Shown in pieces: positions 18,138-26,523 of a stretch of DNA of 64,000 bases (position 1 is its first letter; each line of letters begins with the position of its first letter). The position numbers were made by a program, and so were the translations under genes. Below the pieces are notes generated by a model. That model ran no database searches. It worked only from the letters and a program-made list of their open reading frames with translations, and had not been told where the DNA came from. This DNA comes from Bacteroidota bacterium (GTDB lineage: Bacteria > Bacteroidota > Bacteroidia > Cytophagales > Cyclobacteriaceae): assembly GCA_016866235.1 (NCBI GenBank), contig VGMW01000002.1:248001-312000 (forward strand), read 5' to 3'.

Positions 18138-19661
18138 TTATGATTTGAATTTTAATAATGCTGAATTAATCCGAGCTCTGCATTCTATGCCGCCCAGAAT
18201 GGAAATGCTCGGCATTAGATCTGGTCCTCCAGCTGCGCCGGTTAAGCACACCCGCAACAGTTGAAGCACCTGACCCGTTTTGATTCCTTCTTCCAAACAA
18301 ACTTTTTCCAACAATGCCTGAGCATCTGCATCTGAAATCCTTGGCTTATCTGAAAGTTCTATTGCATACTTGTCGAGCACTTTTTCTGTCTGGGGCGTTT
18401 TTTTCTTACTTACTACACCCAAATCGAATTGTGTTGGGGGCGTGAAGAAAAATTCTCCTGCATTCCACAAATCAGACGGAAAAGTAATCCGCTCCTTCAG
18501 AACGGAAGCGATTTTTTCAGCCTTCTCTTCAGAACATGGGATACTTTTTTGCGCACACTGGGATTGAAGCCACCGGGCCAATTCACCGGCAGAACGCATC
18601 CGAATGTATTGTTGATTGAACCACTGGGCTTTATGAATATCGAATCGAGCCCCTGATTTGCTGATGCGTTCCAGTGAGAAGGAAGCGATCAGCTGTTCCA
18701 TTGAAAATATTTCCTGGTCAGTGCCCGGATTCCATCCCAGGAATGCCAAAAAATTAATCAAAGCATCGGGCAGGTACCCAGATTCCTTATAGCCCCTGGC
18801 GGTTTCCCCTGTACGAGGATCGGTCCAATCCAACGGGAAAATCGGGAACCCCAATTGATCTGCATCTCTTTTGCTGAGTTTCCCGTTCCCATCTGGCTTG
18901 AGCAGTAAGGGAAGGTGGGCAAACGAAGGCATCGACTGACTCCAGCCAAATGCTTCGTATAATAAAACGTGCAGCGGCGCTGAGGGTAGCCATTCTTCGC
19001 CACGAATCACATGCGTGATTTCCATGAGATGGTCGTCCACCACATTGGCAAGGTGGTAAGTGGGCATCCCGTCTGATTTCATCAGTACCTTATCGTCCAC
19101 CTGCGCTGAATCAAATTCAACGGTGCCGCGAATCAGATCATTCAGAACAACTTTCTTTCCACTTTCAACCTTCATTCGGATCACGAATTTTCCTTCAGCA
19201 ATTCGTCTGGCGGTCTCCTCAGCTGACAAGGTGAGGGAATTGACCATCTGCATTCTGGTCGATTGATCGTATTGTTGACCGGAAGCGCCTGAAGCGCGAA
19301 GTCGTTCTCTCATTGCTTCAAGCTCGGCTTCAGAGTCGAAGGCATAATAAGCCTTTCCTTCTTTGAGCAACTGGTCGGTAAACTGTTTATAAATTTCTTT
19401 GCGCTCGGACTGGCGGTAGGGCCCCTTGTTTCCGCCTTGAACCGGTCCTTCATCAATGTTAATACCGGCCCATTCCAATGATTTGATAATATAATCCTCA
19501 GCGCCAGGAACAAAACGTGTTTGATCGGTATCCTCGATCCGAAGGATCATGGTGCCTCCGGTCTGCCGGGCCAATAGATAATTGTATAACGCTGTTCTAA
19601 GTCCACCAATGTGTAGCGCACCGGTGGGACTTGGTGCAAATCGAACTCTCGCTGGTGTCAT
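18138..19661 (-). CDS. gltX: Glutamate-tRNA ligase
   Basis: A 507-residue class I aminoacyl-tRNA synthetase. The HIGH-type signature is APSPTGALHIGGLRTALYN near residues 9-27, and the KMSKS-type loop is K261LSKR265. Length fits the bacterial GluRS family. It charges tRNA-Glu; whether it is discriminating or also makes Glu-tRNA-Gln cannot be judged by eye. The gene follows ridA by 10 bases and precedes the AIM24-family gene. Confidence 0.96.
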   Translation of the reverse strand: MTPARVRFAPSPTGALHIGGLRTALYNYLLARQTGGTMILRIEDTDQTRFVPGAEDYIIKSLEWAGINIDEGPVQGGNKGPYRQSERKEIYKQFTDQLLKEGKAYYAFDSEAELEAMRERLRASGASGQQYDQSTRMQMVNSLTLSAEETARRIAEGKFVIRMKVESGKKVVLNDLIRGTVEFDSAQVDDKVLMKSDGMPTYHLANVVDDHLMEITHVIRGEEWLPSAPLHVLLYEAFGWSQSMPSFAHLPLLLKPDGNGKLSKRDADQLGFPIFPLDWTDPRTGETARGYKESGYLPDALINFLAFLGWNPGTDQEIFSMEQLIASFSLERISKSGARFDIHKAQWFNQQYIRMRSAGELARWLQSQCAQKSIPCSEEKAEKIASVLKERITFPSDLWNAGEFFFTPPTQFDLGVVSKKKTPQTEKVLDKYAIELSDKPRISDADAQALLEKVCLEEGIKTGQVLQLLRVCLTGAAGGPDLMPSISILGGIECRARINSALLKFKS

Positions 19662-19671
19662 TTGGAAATTT

Positions 19672-20055
19672 TCAGGGAATCAGTGCGATACAGGAGATTT
19701 CCACCTGAACATCTTTCGGAAGACCACTAACGGCAACAGTCTCACGTGCTGGTGGGGCTTCGTTAAAATAGCCTGCGTAGATGGTATTCACTTTTGGAAA
19801 GTCGGACATGGTTCTGAGAAAAATCGTGCATTTAACAATTCTTGAGAAATCTGTTCCTGCTTGTTTTAAAATGAAACCTATGTTTTTCATAACCTGCTCG
19901 GCTTCAGCTTCAACACCTCCAGCGACCACCTGACCGGTGGATTGATCGATTCCGATTTGGCCGGAAACAAACAACATATTTCCTGTCCGAATGGCCTGAC
20001 TGTACGGACCAATAGGTTCAGGTGCTAAAGGTGAACGGACTACGATTTTTTCCAT
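19672..20055 (-). CDS. RidA family reactive imine deaminase
   Basis: A 127-residue YjgF/RidA protein read from ATG 20055 (MEKIVVRSPLAPEPIGPYSQA). A longer frame from 20082 adds nine residues and is unlikely. The family's conserved Arg is in PPARETVAVSGLPKDV, followed by VEISCIALIP. RidA hydrolyses 2-aminoacrylate and related imines and so protects PLP enzymes. It is the first gene of a cluster with gltX and AIM24. Confidence 0.93.
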   Translation of the reverse strand: MEKIVVRSPLAPEPIGPYSQAIRTGNMLFVSGQIGIDQSTGQVVAGGVEAEAEQVMKNIGFILKQAGTDFSRIVKCTIFLRTMSDFPKVNTIYAGYFNEAPPARETVAVSGLPKDVQVEISCIALIP

Positions 20056-20140
20056 GGCTGCAAATATGGCAAAAACAGCCAACAGCCGATTCTATACGGA
20101 GTGAGGACTAAGAGGAAGTTGGAAGATTTTCCGAGGCCGA

Positions 20141-21694
20141 TTAGCGAAGCAAGGCCTTAGAATAAAAAACCCTGAGTTTTACGCTATCTTTTTTGAATGA
20201 AAATCCGTTCAATGATTTTCCATAGGGCGCATCTGAAGGCACTAGTCCTGCATAACGAATAGGCGGATAGATATCCGGGAGCTTTAATTGGTATTGAAAA
20301 TAGTCGGTCATGAAAGCCCTGTAATAGGTGCCGTCGGTGGTGGTGGTGTAGGGTATTTTTAGTCCGTAGCTATCGTCACCTCTGGCGTAGGCAACAAAAT
20401 TTTCACCGAGTTCAGCCAGGTAGGCACTTTGAAATTCCGGTGCAATTTTTTCGATTTGAGCCCCATCTTCGCGCTCCTCAAAATAAACTGGCCTGTAAAA
20501 ACGGTTGTTGTTGCTCAAAAACATGTAGTACAGGTTTTTAGGCATACTGAAATGACTGCGTTCTGTTTTGCCGGGCGTGGGAACGATCAATTCAACCGAG
20601 TTCAAAAGAGGGTTGGGTATGGTATCAAAGAAATTATAGAACTCTGAAAGATCAAGCCGCGCATAGAGTCCTGTTCCAGCCTGAACGTATGCATAACCAT
20701 CGCCTGCGTCGAATTTGTTGTATTTGCCTTTAAGGTTTGTTAAGGTTGTATTGCCGCGATTGTAATCAACCTTTGTGAATCCGGCACAATAAGGGTTTCC
20801 AAAAGTAAACACGTATTTTCCTTTTTTAGCCTGAGCATCTTCGATGTAGTTGTAGTATAAAGTGATTTTGGAGCGTACGTCGCCTGCATTGAATCCCATG
20901 ACCAGGTTCGAAGGTTCAGTCACTACACCTACTCCTCTGAAAGACCTCAGAAAATTATCGATCAGGGTAATGTCTAACGTATCCTTGATGGTGAGTACGG
21001 AATCCAGCAAGGTTTGACCAAAAGCCCGGTCGAGCTCTACATAGATGCTGTCGGAAACGTTGTTGTTGGCGTTCTGGTCGGCATTCGCGGCGATGGCTTT
21101 TCGGATAGAATCAGGATAAAAGGTCCAGGTTCCTTCGCCGATGGGCTCTTCAAAAAGGGATGCTTCTGAGGTAGTGAAAAAATTAATGTTGCGGTCAAGT
21201 CCACGCTTGAAGATTTTGTAGACTTTAAAATTTAAATCTTTTTCAACGGTGGTGTCGCCGTAGAAATAGTAATCGTGTAAAAGGGTAAAGGTTACTTTAT
21301 CGAGTGTTGCATTTTGTTTTTTGAGTCGGGCACCGATGAGGGCCGGAAGGTATTGCATGTACATGCGTGTATCGATCTTTCCAAAGTAAGGATCATTTAC
21401 AGAGCCCATCATAAGTCGATCGAGGTTCACGTCAATCGGTTCGTCGATAAATATCCTGACGTTATCGCTGCGAAGTGAATCTGCCTGAATGGTGTGTACA
21501 GGCAGGTTGAATTCACGGTAGTAGATCCCCAGCCTGTTGACGGATTTATTGAAGCCTACAAGCGTAGCTTCCTCCGTACAGGAAAATAGGCCAACGGCCA
21601 GCAAAGAAAGAATACCGAGGACCTTAACCTGCGAGTTCAGTATAGAGGTTGTAAAATGACTCAGTATAGTTGTCGTCTTTCTCGATGGTTTCAA
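20141..21694 (-). CDS. DUF4270 family outer-membrane lipoprotein
   Basis: A 517-residue lipoprotein. The first 39 residues end in a lipobox LFSC39, and the remainder is a beta-rich domain of the DUF4270 family, which is specific to Bacteroidota; its function is unknown. The gene overlaps the 3' end of the GT5-like gene by 71 bases, because the only ATG in frame before the lipobox lies inside that gene. A later non-ATG start near the lipobox cannot be excluded, since the hydrophobic segment begins at about residue 23. Pairing of a GT5-like gene with DUF4270 is a recurrent arrangement in this phylum, as I recall it. Confidence 0.85.
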   Translation of the reverse strand: MKPSRKTTTILSHFTTSILNSQVKVLGILSLLAVGLFSCTEEATLVGFNKSVNRLGIYYREFNLPVHTIQADSLRSDNVRIFIDEPIDVNLDRLMMGSVNDPYFGKIDTRMYMQYLPALIGARLKKQNATLDKVTFTLLHDYYFYGDTTVEKDLNFKVYKIFKRGLDRNINFFTTSEASLFEEPIGEGTWTFYPDSIRKAIAANADQNANNNVSDSIYVELDRAFGQTLLDSVLTIKDTLDITLIDNFLRSFRGVGVVTEPSNLVMGFNAGDVRSKITLYYNYIEDAQAKKGKYVFTFGNPYCAGFTKVDYNRGNTTLTNLKGKYNKFDAGDGYAYVQAGTGLYARLDLSEFYNFFDTIPNPLLNSVELIVPTPGKTERSHFSMPKNLYYMFLSNNNRFYRPVYFEEREDGAQIEKIAPEFQSAYLAELGENFVAYARGDDSYGLKIPYTTTTDGTYYRAFMTDYFQYQLKLPDIYPPIRYAGLVPSDAPYGKSLNGFSFKKDSVKLRVFYSKALLR

Positions 21695-22427
21695 CTTTCT
21701 TCTCTTTAATCTTTTTAACCAATCCTTCCAGTTTCTTGTTTTCTCCGGCCGCAGATACTACGTCTGAGAACTGTGCGCCCAATTTGATGAAGCCTTCATA
21801 ATCTGCGGTTTTCAATGCACCCAACATGGCATCCTCAATGTCAAGCATTTTGACTTTGGAGAAAATATCTCCCTTAAACTTGTGACTGAAGCTGTTGTTG
21901 TAGATGGTGAATACCGTTTTTGTGTTTTTAAACAGCGGGTCATTTTTGTAGGTCGTCTTGAGATACAAGGGAATAAAGCTGGTGATCCAGTCGTTACAAT
22001 GAACGATATCCGGAGACCAGCCTAATTTTCTTACGGTCTCAATGACACCTTTACAGAAAAAAATCGCCCGCTCATCGTTGTCTTCATAAAAACGATTTTC
22101 CTTGTCATGAAAAACGGATTTGCGGTGGAAGTAATCCTCGTTGTCAATAAAATAAACCTGCAGTTTGGCATTCGGGATAGAGGCCACCTTGATAATCAAA
22201 GGCTTTTCTTCATCACCTACTGCGATGTTGATTCCTGAAAGTCTTACGACTTCATGGAGACGGTTTTTGCGCTCGTTAATTAATCCAAAGCGAGGAACCA
22301 GAATTCTGATTTCCATGCCCTTTTCCTGCATGGCCTGAGGAAGTTTCCGCACAAATTCAGACACCTCGGTGGTCTGGAGAAAAGGATTAATCTCACTCGC
22401 TACATACAGTATTCGAAGTTTCCCCAT
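21624..22427 (-). CDS. Short glycogen/starch-synthase-like (GT5 N-domain) protein
   Basis: A 267-residue protein resembling only the N-terminal Rossmann domain of glycogen synthase (GT5). It has ILYVASEINPF at the start and DIVHCNDWITSFIPLYLK near residue 140, like HaHDWQT in the full enzyme. Glycogen synthases are usually about 480 residues; here the C-terminal nucleotide-sugar domain is missing. The ADP-glucose-binding KTGGL motif is replaced by QTTEVSEF. Catalytic synthase activity is therefore doubtful. Bacteroidota genomes often carry such short forms, annotated as glycogen/starch synthase. A TACCTTTG box lies upstream. Confidence 0.8.
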   Translation of the reverse strand: MGKLRILYVASEINPFLQTTEVSEFVRKLPQAMQEKGMEIRILVPRFGLINERKNRLHEVVRLSGINIAVGDEEKPLIIKVASIPNAKLQVYFIDNEDYFHRKSVFHDKENRFYEDNDERAIFFCKGVIETVRKLGWSPDIVHCNDWITSFIPLYLKTTYKNDPLFKNTKTVFTIYNNSFSHKFKGDIFSKVKMLDIEDAMLGALKTADYEGFIKLGAQFSDVVSAAGENKKLEGLVKKIKEKKVETIEKDDNYTESFYNLYTELAG

Positions 22428-22465
22428 AAGTCAGTTTTTCGCCTTTTAAATCCGAAAATAGCCCA

Positions 22466-22473
22466 CAAAGGTA
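22466..22473 (-). promoter_or_regulatory. Predicted -7 box of the GT5-like gene
   Basis: On the minus strand, TACCTTTG is a perfect TAnnTTTG match 38 bases upstream of the GT5-like ATG. No TTG at the expected -33 distance was seen, so only half of the promoter is supported. The rest of this 216-base divergent gap (22428-22643) shows no other feature. Confidence 0.4.
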
Positions 22474-22643
22474 CGGAAAAAATGACATACCGCCTTTATT
22501 AACAGGCACATAAAGTCCCTGTTTAAACCCTTGTTTCAAGTGATTCAGGGCAGGTATTGTTCTTATTTTCCTAGTTTTAAAGTCCGCACAGTAAGCACGC
22601 TCCATCGGTTTCGGCGATTGCCTCTGCGGTCTAAAAAATCTTT

Positions 22644-23651
22644 GTGCAACAACTCAAGAACATCCTTCAGTACGTTTTGGTTCTGGCCGTCACTGGATTG
22701 TTGGTCTACTTTTCATTAGGATCCATGGAGCTGTCGGAAGGTGAATCCCGCTCCGGATTTTTACTCAATATTTGGAATCAGTCCAACAAGTCCTGGTTGC
22801 TGGCCATGACCATCACTGCCATGATCAGCCATGCGCTTCGTGCAGTTCGATGGCAGATGTTGCTTGAGCCAACCGGCAATCGTGCTACCTTCCGCGATTC
22901 ATTTTTGAGCTTGATGACGGGTTACATGGTTAACCTGGTGGTACCTCGGGGAGGAGAAATAACGCGTAGCCTTAACCTCTATAAGATCTCTGGAATTCCC
23001 GTGCCTGTATCCTTTGGAACGGTAATCACAGAAAGGGTAGTGGATGTTATTTTTCTGGTTGTGCTCATTGGAATTTCTTTTTGGATTGAGTGGGATAAAT
23101 TGGATTCTTTCCTATCTGGACTTCCTTTTTCTGGTGACGTGTTCTCTGGCAGATCCTTGTTTCTGATTCTGCTGGCAGCAACAGCTGTTGGATTTTTGGG
23201 TTGGATTTTTTGGAGATGGCTTAGGAAAAATCCCAAGTTCAAGAGCCTTGCGGAAGGTTTTGCGAAGGGAATCGCCAGCATTTTCAAACTGACCAGCCCC
23301 TCCGGTTTCATTGGAATTTCATTTTTGATTTGGGGGTTGTATTTCTTTATGACCTATACGGTGATCAAGGCCTTTGACCACACCTCTGCCCTTGGCGTGG
23401 AAGCAGTCCTTACAGTTTTTGCGATCGGCTCTGTGGCCATGGCGGCGCCACTTCCTGGCGGAACAGGATCGTACCATACCCTGGTGCCCCTTGGATTGGT
23501 CACCTTATATAATGTGCCCAAGACGGAAGCGGTGGCCCTGGTTTTTATTTTTCACGCGCTTCAAACATTAATCATGCTGGTTGCGGGGCTTGTCTCGCTG
23601 CTGATCAGTATGGCGCTCTATAAAAAGCAGGGGGTAAATCTGACGAAGTGA
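22644..23651 (+). CDS. Lysylphosphatidylglycerol synthase-type flippase family membrane protein
   Basis: A 335-residue integral membrane protein with about eight helices, matching the LPG_synthase_TM (UPF0104, AglD-like) family. Typical features are MVNLVVPRGGEITRSLNLYK with a conserved Pro-Arg-Gly-Gly-Glu near residue 95, TVITERVVDVIFL, and a C-terminal PLPGGTGSYHTLVPLGL. Related domains flip or transfer lipids. No C-terminal aminoacyl-transferase domain is present, so lysyl-PG synthesis is not implied. The GTG start is required to keep the first helix; no ATG occurs before residue 28. Confidence 0.82.
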   Translation: MQQLKNILQYVLVLAVTGLLVYFSLGSMELSEGESRSGFLLNIWNQSNKSWLLAMTITAMISHALRAVRWQMLLEPTGNRATFRDSFLSLMTGYMVNLVVPRGGEITRSLNLYKISGIPVPVSFGTVITERVVDVIFLVVLIGISFWIEWDKLDSFLSGLPFSGDVFSGRSLFLILLAATAVGFLGWIFWRWLRKNPKFKSLAEGFAKGIASIFKLTSPSGFIGISFLIWGLYFFMTYTVIKAFDHTSALGVEAVLTVFAIGSVAMAAPLPGGTGSYHTLVPLGLVTLYNVPKTEAVALVFIFHALQTLIMLVAGLVSLLISMALYKKQGVNLTK

Positions 23652-23744
23652 CAGCCTTTGTGGCTATGGTATCAAACTTGTTAATTTGGAAACAGAACTT
23701 TAATTCTTAAAAACCCGTTAAACGCAACAAAATCAACAAATAAA

Positions 23745-24446
23745 ATGGGAGCATTGTTAATTGGTATCGTTTTCATGATTCTGGGCTGGATGGTCAGCGC
23801 ACGCTTAAAAAATAAGTTCAAAAAGTACGCTGAGACACATCTGACCAGAGATCTTACCGGTGGAGAAATTGCACGACTGATGCTGGCCGATCACGGCATT
23901 CGTGATGTTCAGGTTATTAGTGTAGAGGGTGAGCTGACCGACCATTACAATCCGGCGAACCGCACCGTTAACCTTAGTTCTGCTGTTTACCACGGACGTA
24001 ATGCCGCCGCTACGGCTGTTGCCGCACATGAATGTGGTCATGCGGTGCAACATGCGAAGGCGTACAGCATGCTTGAGTTCAGATCTGCTATGGTGCCCGT
24101 TCAAAACATCAGTGCAACCATTCTGAATTTCATTTTCATGGCCATGATGTTCGGTTCATTTTTCATGCGTGGTTTTCTACCCATGCAAACGGCATTACTG
24201 ATCATCATAGTTTGTTATGGCGTGTTTGCACTTTTCGCACTGGTCACCTTGCCAGTAGAATTTGATGCAAGCAAAAGAGCTCTTGCATGGGTACAGAGCA
24301 GAGGCATTGTTACCCAGGGTGAATACGGAATGGCAAAAGATGCTTTGAAATGGGCTGCCATGACGTACGTGGTTGCTGCCATTGGTGCTGTTACTACCCT
24401 TATCTATTATGTGATGCAGTATCTCGGTGCCAACCGCGACGAATAG
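23745..24446 (+). CDS. Zinc metallopeptidase, Zn_peptidase_2 (YugP-like)
   Basis: A 233-residue membrane metallopeptidase. The zinc motif H95-E96-C-G-H99 lies in AVAAHECGHAVQHAKAYS; the family usually has this HExxH between an N-terminal helix (about 3-20) and two further transmembrane segments (about 125-165), as seen here. Its substrate is unknown in most organisms. A GC-rich terminator follows closely and separates it from the acyl-CoA dehydrogenase. Confidence 0.9.
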   Translation: MGALLIGIVFMILGWMVSARLKNKFKKYAETHLTRDLTGGEIARLMLADHGIRDVQVISVEGELTDHYNPANRTVNLSSAVYHGRNAAATAVAAHECGHAVQHAKAYSMLEFRSAMVPVQNISATILNFIFMAMMFGSFFMRGFLPMQTALLIIIVCYGVFALFALVTLPVEFDASKRALAWVQSRGIVTQGEYGMAKDALKWAAMTYVVAAIGAVTTLIYYVMQYLGANRDE

Positions 24447-24473
24447 ACTTTTGACAAATAGAAATAATTAAAT

Positions 24474-24498
24474 GCGGGCCGTGAGGCCCGCCTCTTTT
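24474..24498 (+). terminator. Hairpin/terminator directly before the acyl-CoA dehydrogenase start
   Basis: A perfect 7-bp stem GCGGGCC/GGCCCGC with a GTGA loop is followed by CTCTTTT, then at once by ATG 24499. It fits an intrinsic terminator of the zinc peptidase gene, but it occupies the whole region where a leader and ribosome binding site for the next gene would be. Confidence 0.75.
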
Positions 24499-25638
24499 AT
24501 GAATCTGTCATTTTCTGAAGAACAACTGGCCGTACGTGAAACTGCGCGAAACTTTGCGCGTCAGGAGTTGATGCACGGAGTCATTGACCGGGACATCCAT
24601 CAACATTTTTCTGAGGAGCTGCGCAAACGGATGGGAGAACTTGGCTTCATGGGAATGATGACCGATCCCTCTTTTGGAGGCGGCGGAATGGATACCATAT
24701 CCTATGTTTTAGCGGTAGAAGAAATTGCAAAAGTTGACGCTTCCGCAGCAGTCATGATGTCGGTGAACAATTCCCTGGTGTGTTGGGGATTACAGAAATA
24801 CGGTAGTGACGAACAGAAGAAAAAATACCTCACAGCAGTTGCCACAGGTTTGTACTCGGGAGCGTTTTGCTTGTCTGAGCCTGAGGCTGGATCTGATGCC
24901 ACGAGTCAACACACCACGGCAGAAGACAAGGGTGACCATTATTTACTCAATGGCACAAAAAATTGGATTACCAATGGTGGACATGCAGGCGTGTATCTTG
25001 TGATGGCTCAAACCAATGTTGCGCTACGCCATAAAGGGATCAATTGTCTAATTGTAGAGGCCAATCAACCAGGTCTGGTGATTGGAAAAAAGGAAGACAA
25101 AATGGGTATTCGCGGATCGGACACCCACTCTATAATGTTTCAGGATGTCAAGGTTCCGAAATCCAACCGTGTTGGTGCAGAAGGACAGGGATTTTCCTTT
25201 GCAATGACTACGCTGAATGGCGGAAGGATCGGTATTGCTGCGCAGGCAGTAGGCATAGCCGCAGGTGCTTTTGAACTTGCTTTAGCGTACTCCAGAGAAC
25301 GGAAATCATTTGGAAAGGCGATTGCCGAACATCAGGCCATTCAATTTAAGCTGGCCGATATGGCCACCAAGATTGAGGCTGCCCGTTCACTTACCCTTGC
25401 AGCGGCCTGGCGCAAGGACCAGGGGTTGGATTACATCAAGGAAGCAGCAATGGCCAAACTATATTCCTCTACCGTTGCCAGAGAGGTTACCTCAGATGCC
25501 GTACAAATCCATGGTGGTTATGGTTACGTCAGGGAATTTCACGTTGAAAGGATGATGCGCGACGCAAAAATCACAGAGATCTACGAAGGAACTTCTGAGA
25601 TTCAACACCTTGTTATTGCACGGGAGCTTCTCCGCTGA
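24499..25638 (+). CDS. Acyl-CoA dehydrogenase (short/butyryl-type)
   Basis: A 379-residue FAD enzyme of beta-oxidation. Signature regions are SGAFCLSEPEAGSDATSQ near residue 125, NGTKNWITNG near 155, and the C-terminal EIYEGTSEIQ with the catalytic base Glu (YEG). Length fits SCAD/butyryl-CoA dehydrogenases. The frame can be extended upstream to 24472, but that piece lies inside the terminator hairpin, so ATG 24499 is chosen. The 3' end overlaps the convergent LpxL-like gene by 26 bases. The electron transfer flavoprotein genes are not in the window. Confidence 0.93.
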   Translation: MNLSFSEEQLAVRETARNFARQELMHGVIDRDIHQHFSEELRKRMGELGFMGMMTDPSFGGGGMDTISYVLAVEEIAKVDASAAVMMSVNNSLVCWGLQKYGSDEQKKKYLTAVATGLYSGAFCLSEPEAGSDATSQHTTAEDKGDHYLLNGTKNWITNGGHAGVYLVMAQTNVALRHKGINCLIVEANQPGLVIGKKEDKMGIRGSDTHSIMFQDVKVPKSNRVGAEGQGFSFAMTTLNGGRIGIAAQAVGIAAGAFELALAYSRERKSFGKAIAEHQAIQFKLADMATKIEAARSLTLAAAWRKDQGLDYIKEAAMAKLYSSTVAREVTSDAVQIHGGYGYVREFHVERMMRDAKITEIYEGTSEIQHLVIARELLR

Positions 25639-26518
25639 TCACGAGATCCTCAGGTTTTTTTCTTTTCCAGCGCCTGTGGCTCCAAAGCCACCACTCAGGT
25701 TCTTTTTGAATATCCTTTTCAAGTATGCGCATCACTTTCTCAACAATCATTCCTTGGGAGAGCGCCTCATGATTTTCTGAAACGACTTCGAATTCAACTT
25801 CGTAAAATCCACGTTTGCGCTTGAGGATGCGTCCAAAAATTACAGGTTGCCCGGTTTTTCTGGCGTATGCCTCGGTTCCAAAGGTGACGGCGGTGTCCTG
25901 ATTCAAAAAGGTCATCCAGTGACTCTTACGCACTCGTGAAGGCGATTGATCCATTCCAAAAATGGTGGCGGTTGGTTTGGGGTGTGCGCTCAGAAAAAAA
26001 TCCTTTGCGTTTTGAATGGGCACCATCTGCATTCCATACCGGCCCCGATTCGACCTCATTTTTCGATCAAACCATTGGTTTGCCAGGGGTTTATACAAAG
26101 CAACAGCCTGATGCTTTATGTTGCGTTGAATGGCAACAGCAAATACCTCCCAGTTGTTGTAGTGTCCACCTGCCAGGATAACAGATTTTCCTTGATCAAA
26201 GTAGTGGTTTAATAATGCTGGATTGGTGAATCGGATTCTTTTGGCTAAAGTTTTTTCATCGATAGAGAAAAGTTTGAAACTCTCCACCATCAGATCACAA
26301 AAGTGGTGGTAGAATTTTTTAGCGAGCACATGAATCTCACGTTCTGTTTTTTCAGGAAATGAATTTTTAAGGTTCTGGTAGACTACTTTTTTTCTATAGC
26401 CAGCCAACCGAAAAATGATCAGAAACAATATATCTGAAATGCCATATAAAATTGAAAACGGCAAAAGAGACAGCGGGTAGATTAAAAGCCAGTAAACCAA
26501 CGATGACAAGATGTTCAT
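25613..26518 (-). CDS. Lipid A biosynthesis acyltransferase (LpxL/HtrB-like)
   Basis: A 301-residue membrane-anchored acyltransferase. An N-terminal hydrophobic segment (about 1-40) precedes the HX4E catalytic pair H119YNNWE124, with the downstream FGMDQSPSRVR and VTFGTEAYARKTGQPV, all typical of the LpxL/LpxM family that adds secondary acyl chains to lipid A. It is the last gene of a four-gene minus-strand operon and starts 5 bases after the GGGPS-like gene. Confidence 0.92.
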   Translation of the reverse strand: MNILSSLVYWLLIYPLSLLPFSILYGISDILFLIIFRLAGYRKKVVYQNLKNSFPEKTEREIHVLAKKFYHHFCDLMVESFKLFSIDEKTLAKRIRFTNPALLNHYFDQGKSVILAGGHYNNWEVFAVAIQRNIKHQAVALYKPLANQWFDRKMRSNRGRYGMQMVPIQNAKDFFLSAHPKPTATIFGMDQSPSRVRKSHWMTFLNQDTAVTFGTEAYARKTGQPVIFGRILKRKRGFYEVEFEVVSENHEALSQGMIVEKVMRILEKDIQKEPEWWLWSHRRWKRKKPEDLVISGEAPVQ

Positions 26519-26523
26519 AGTGG

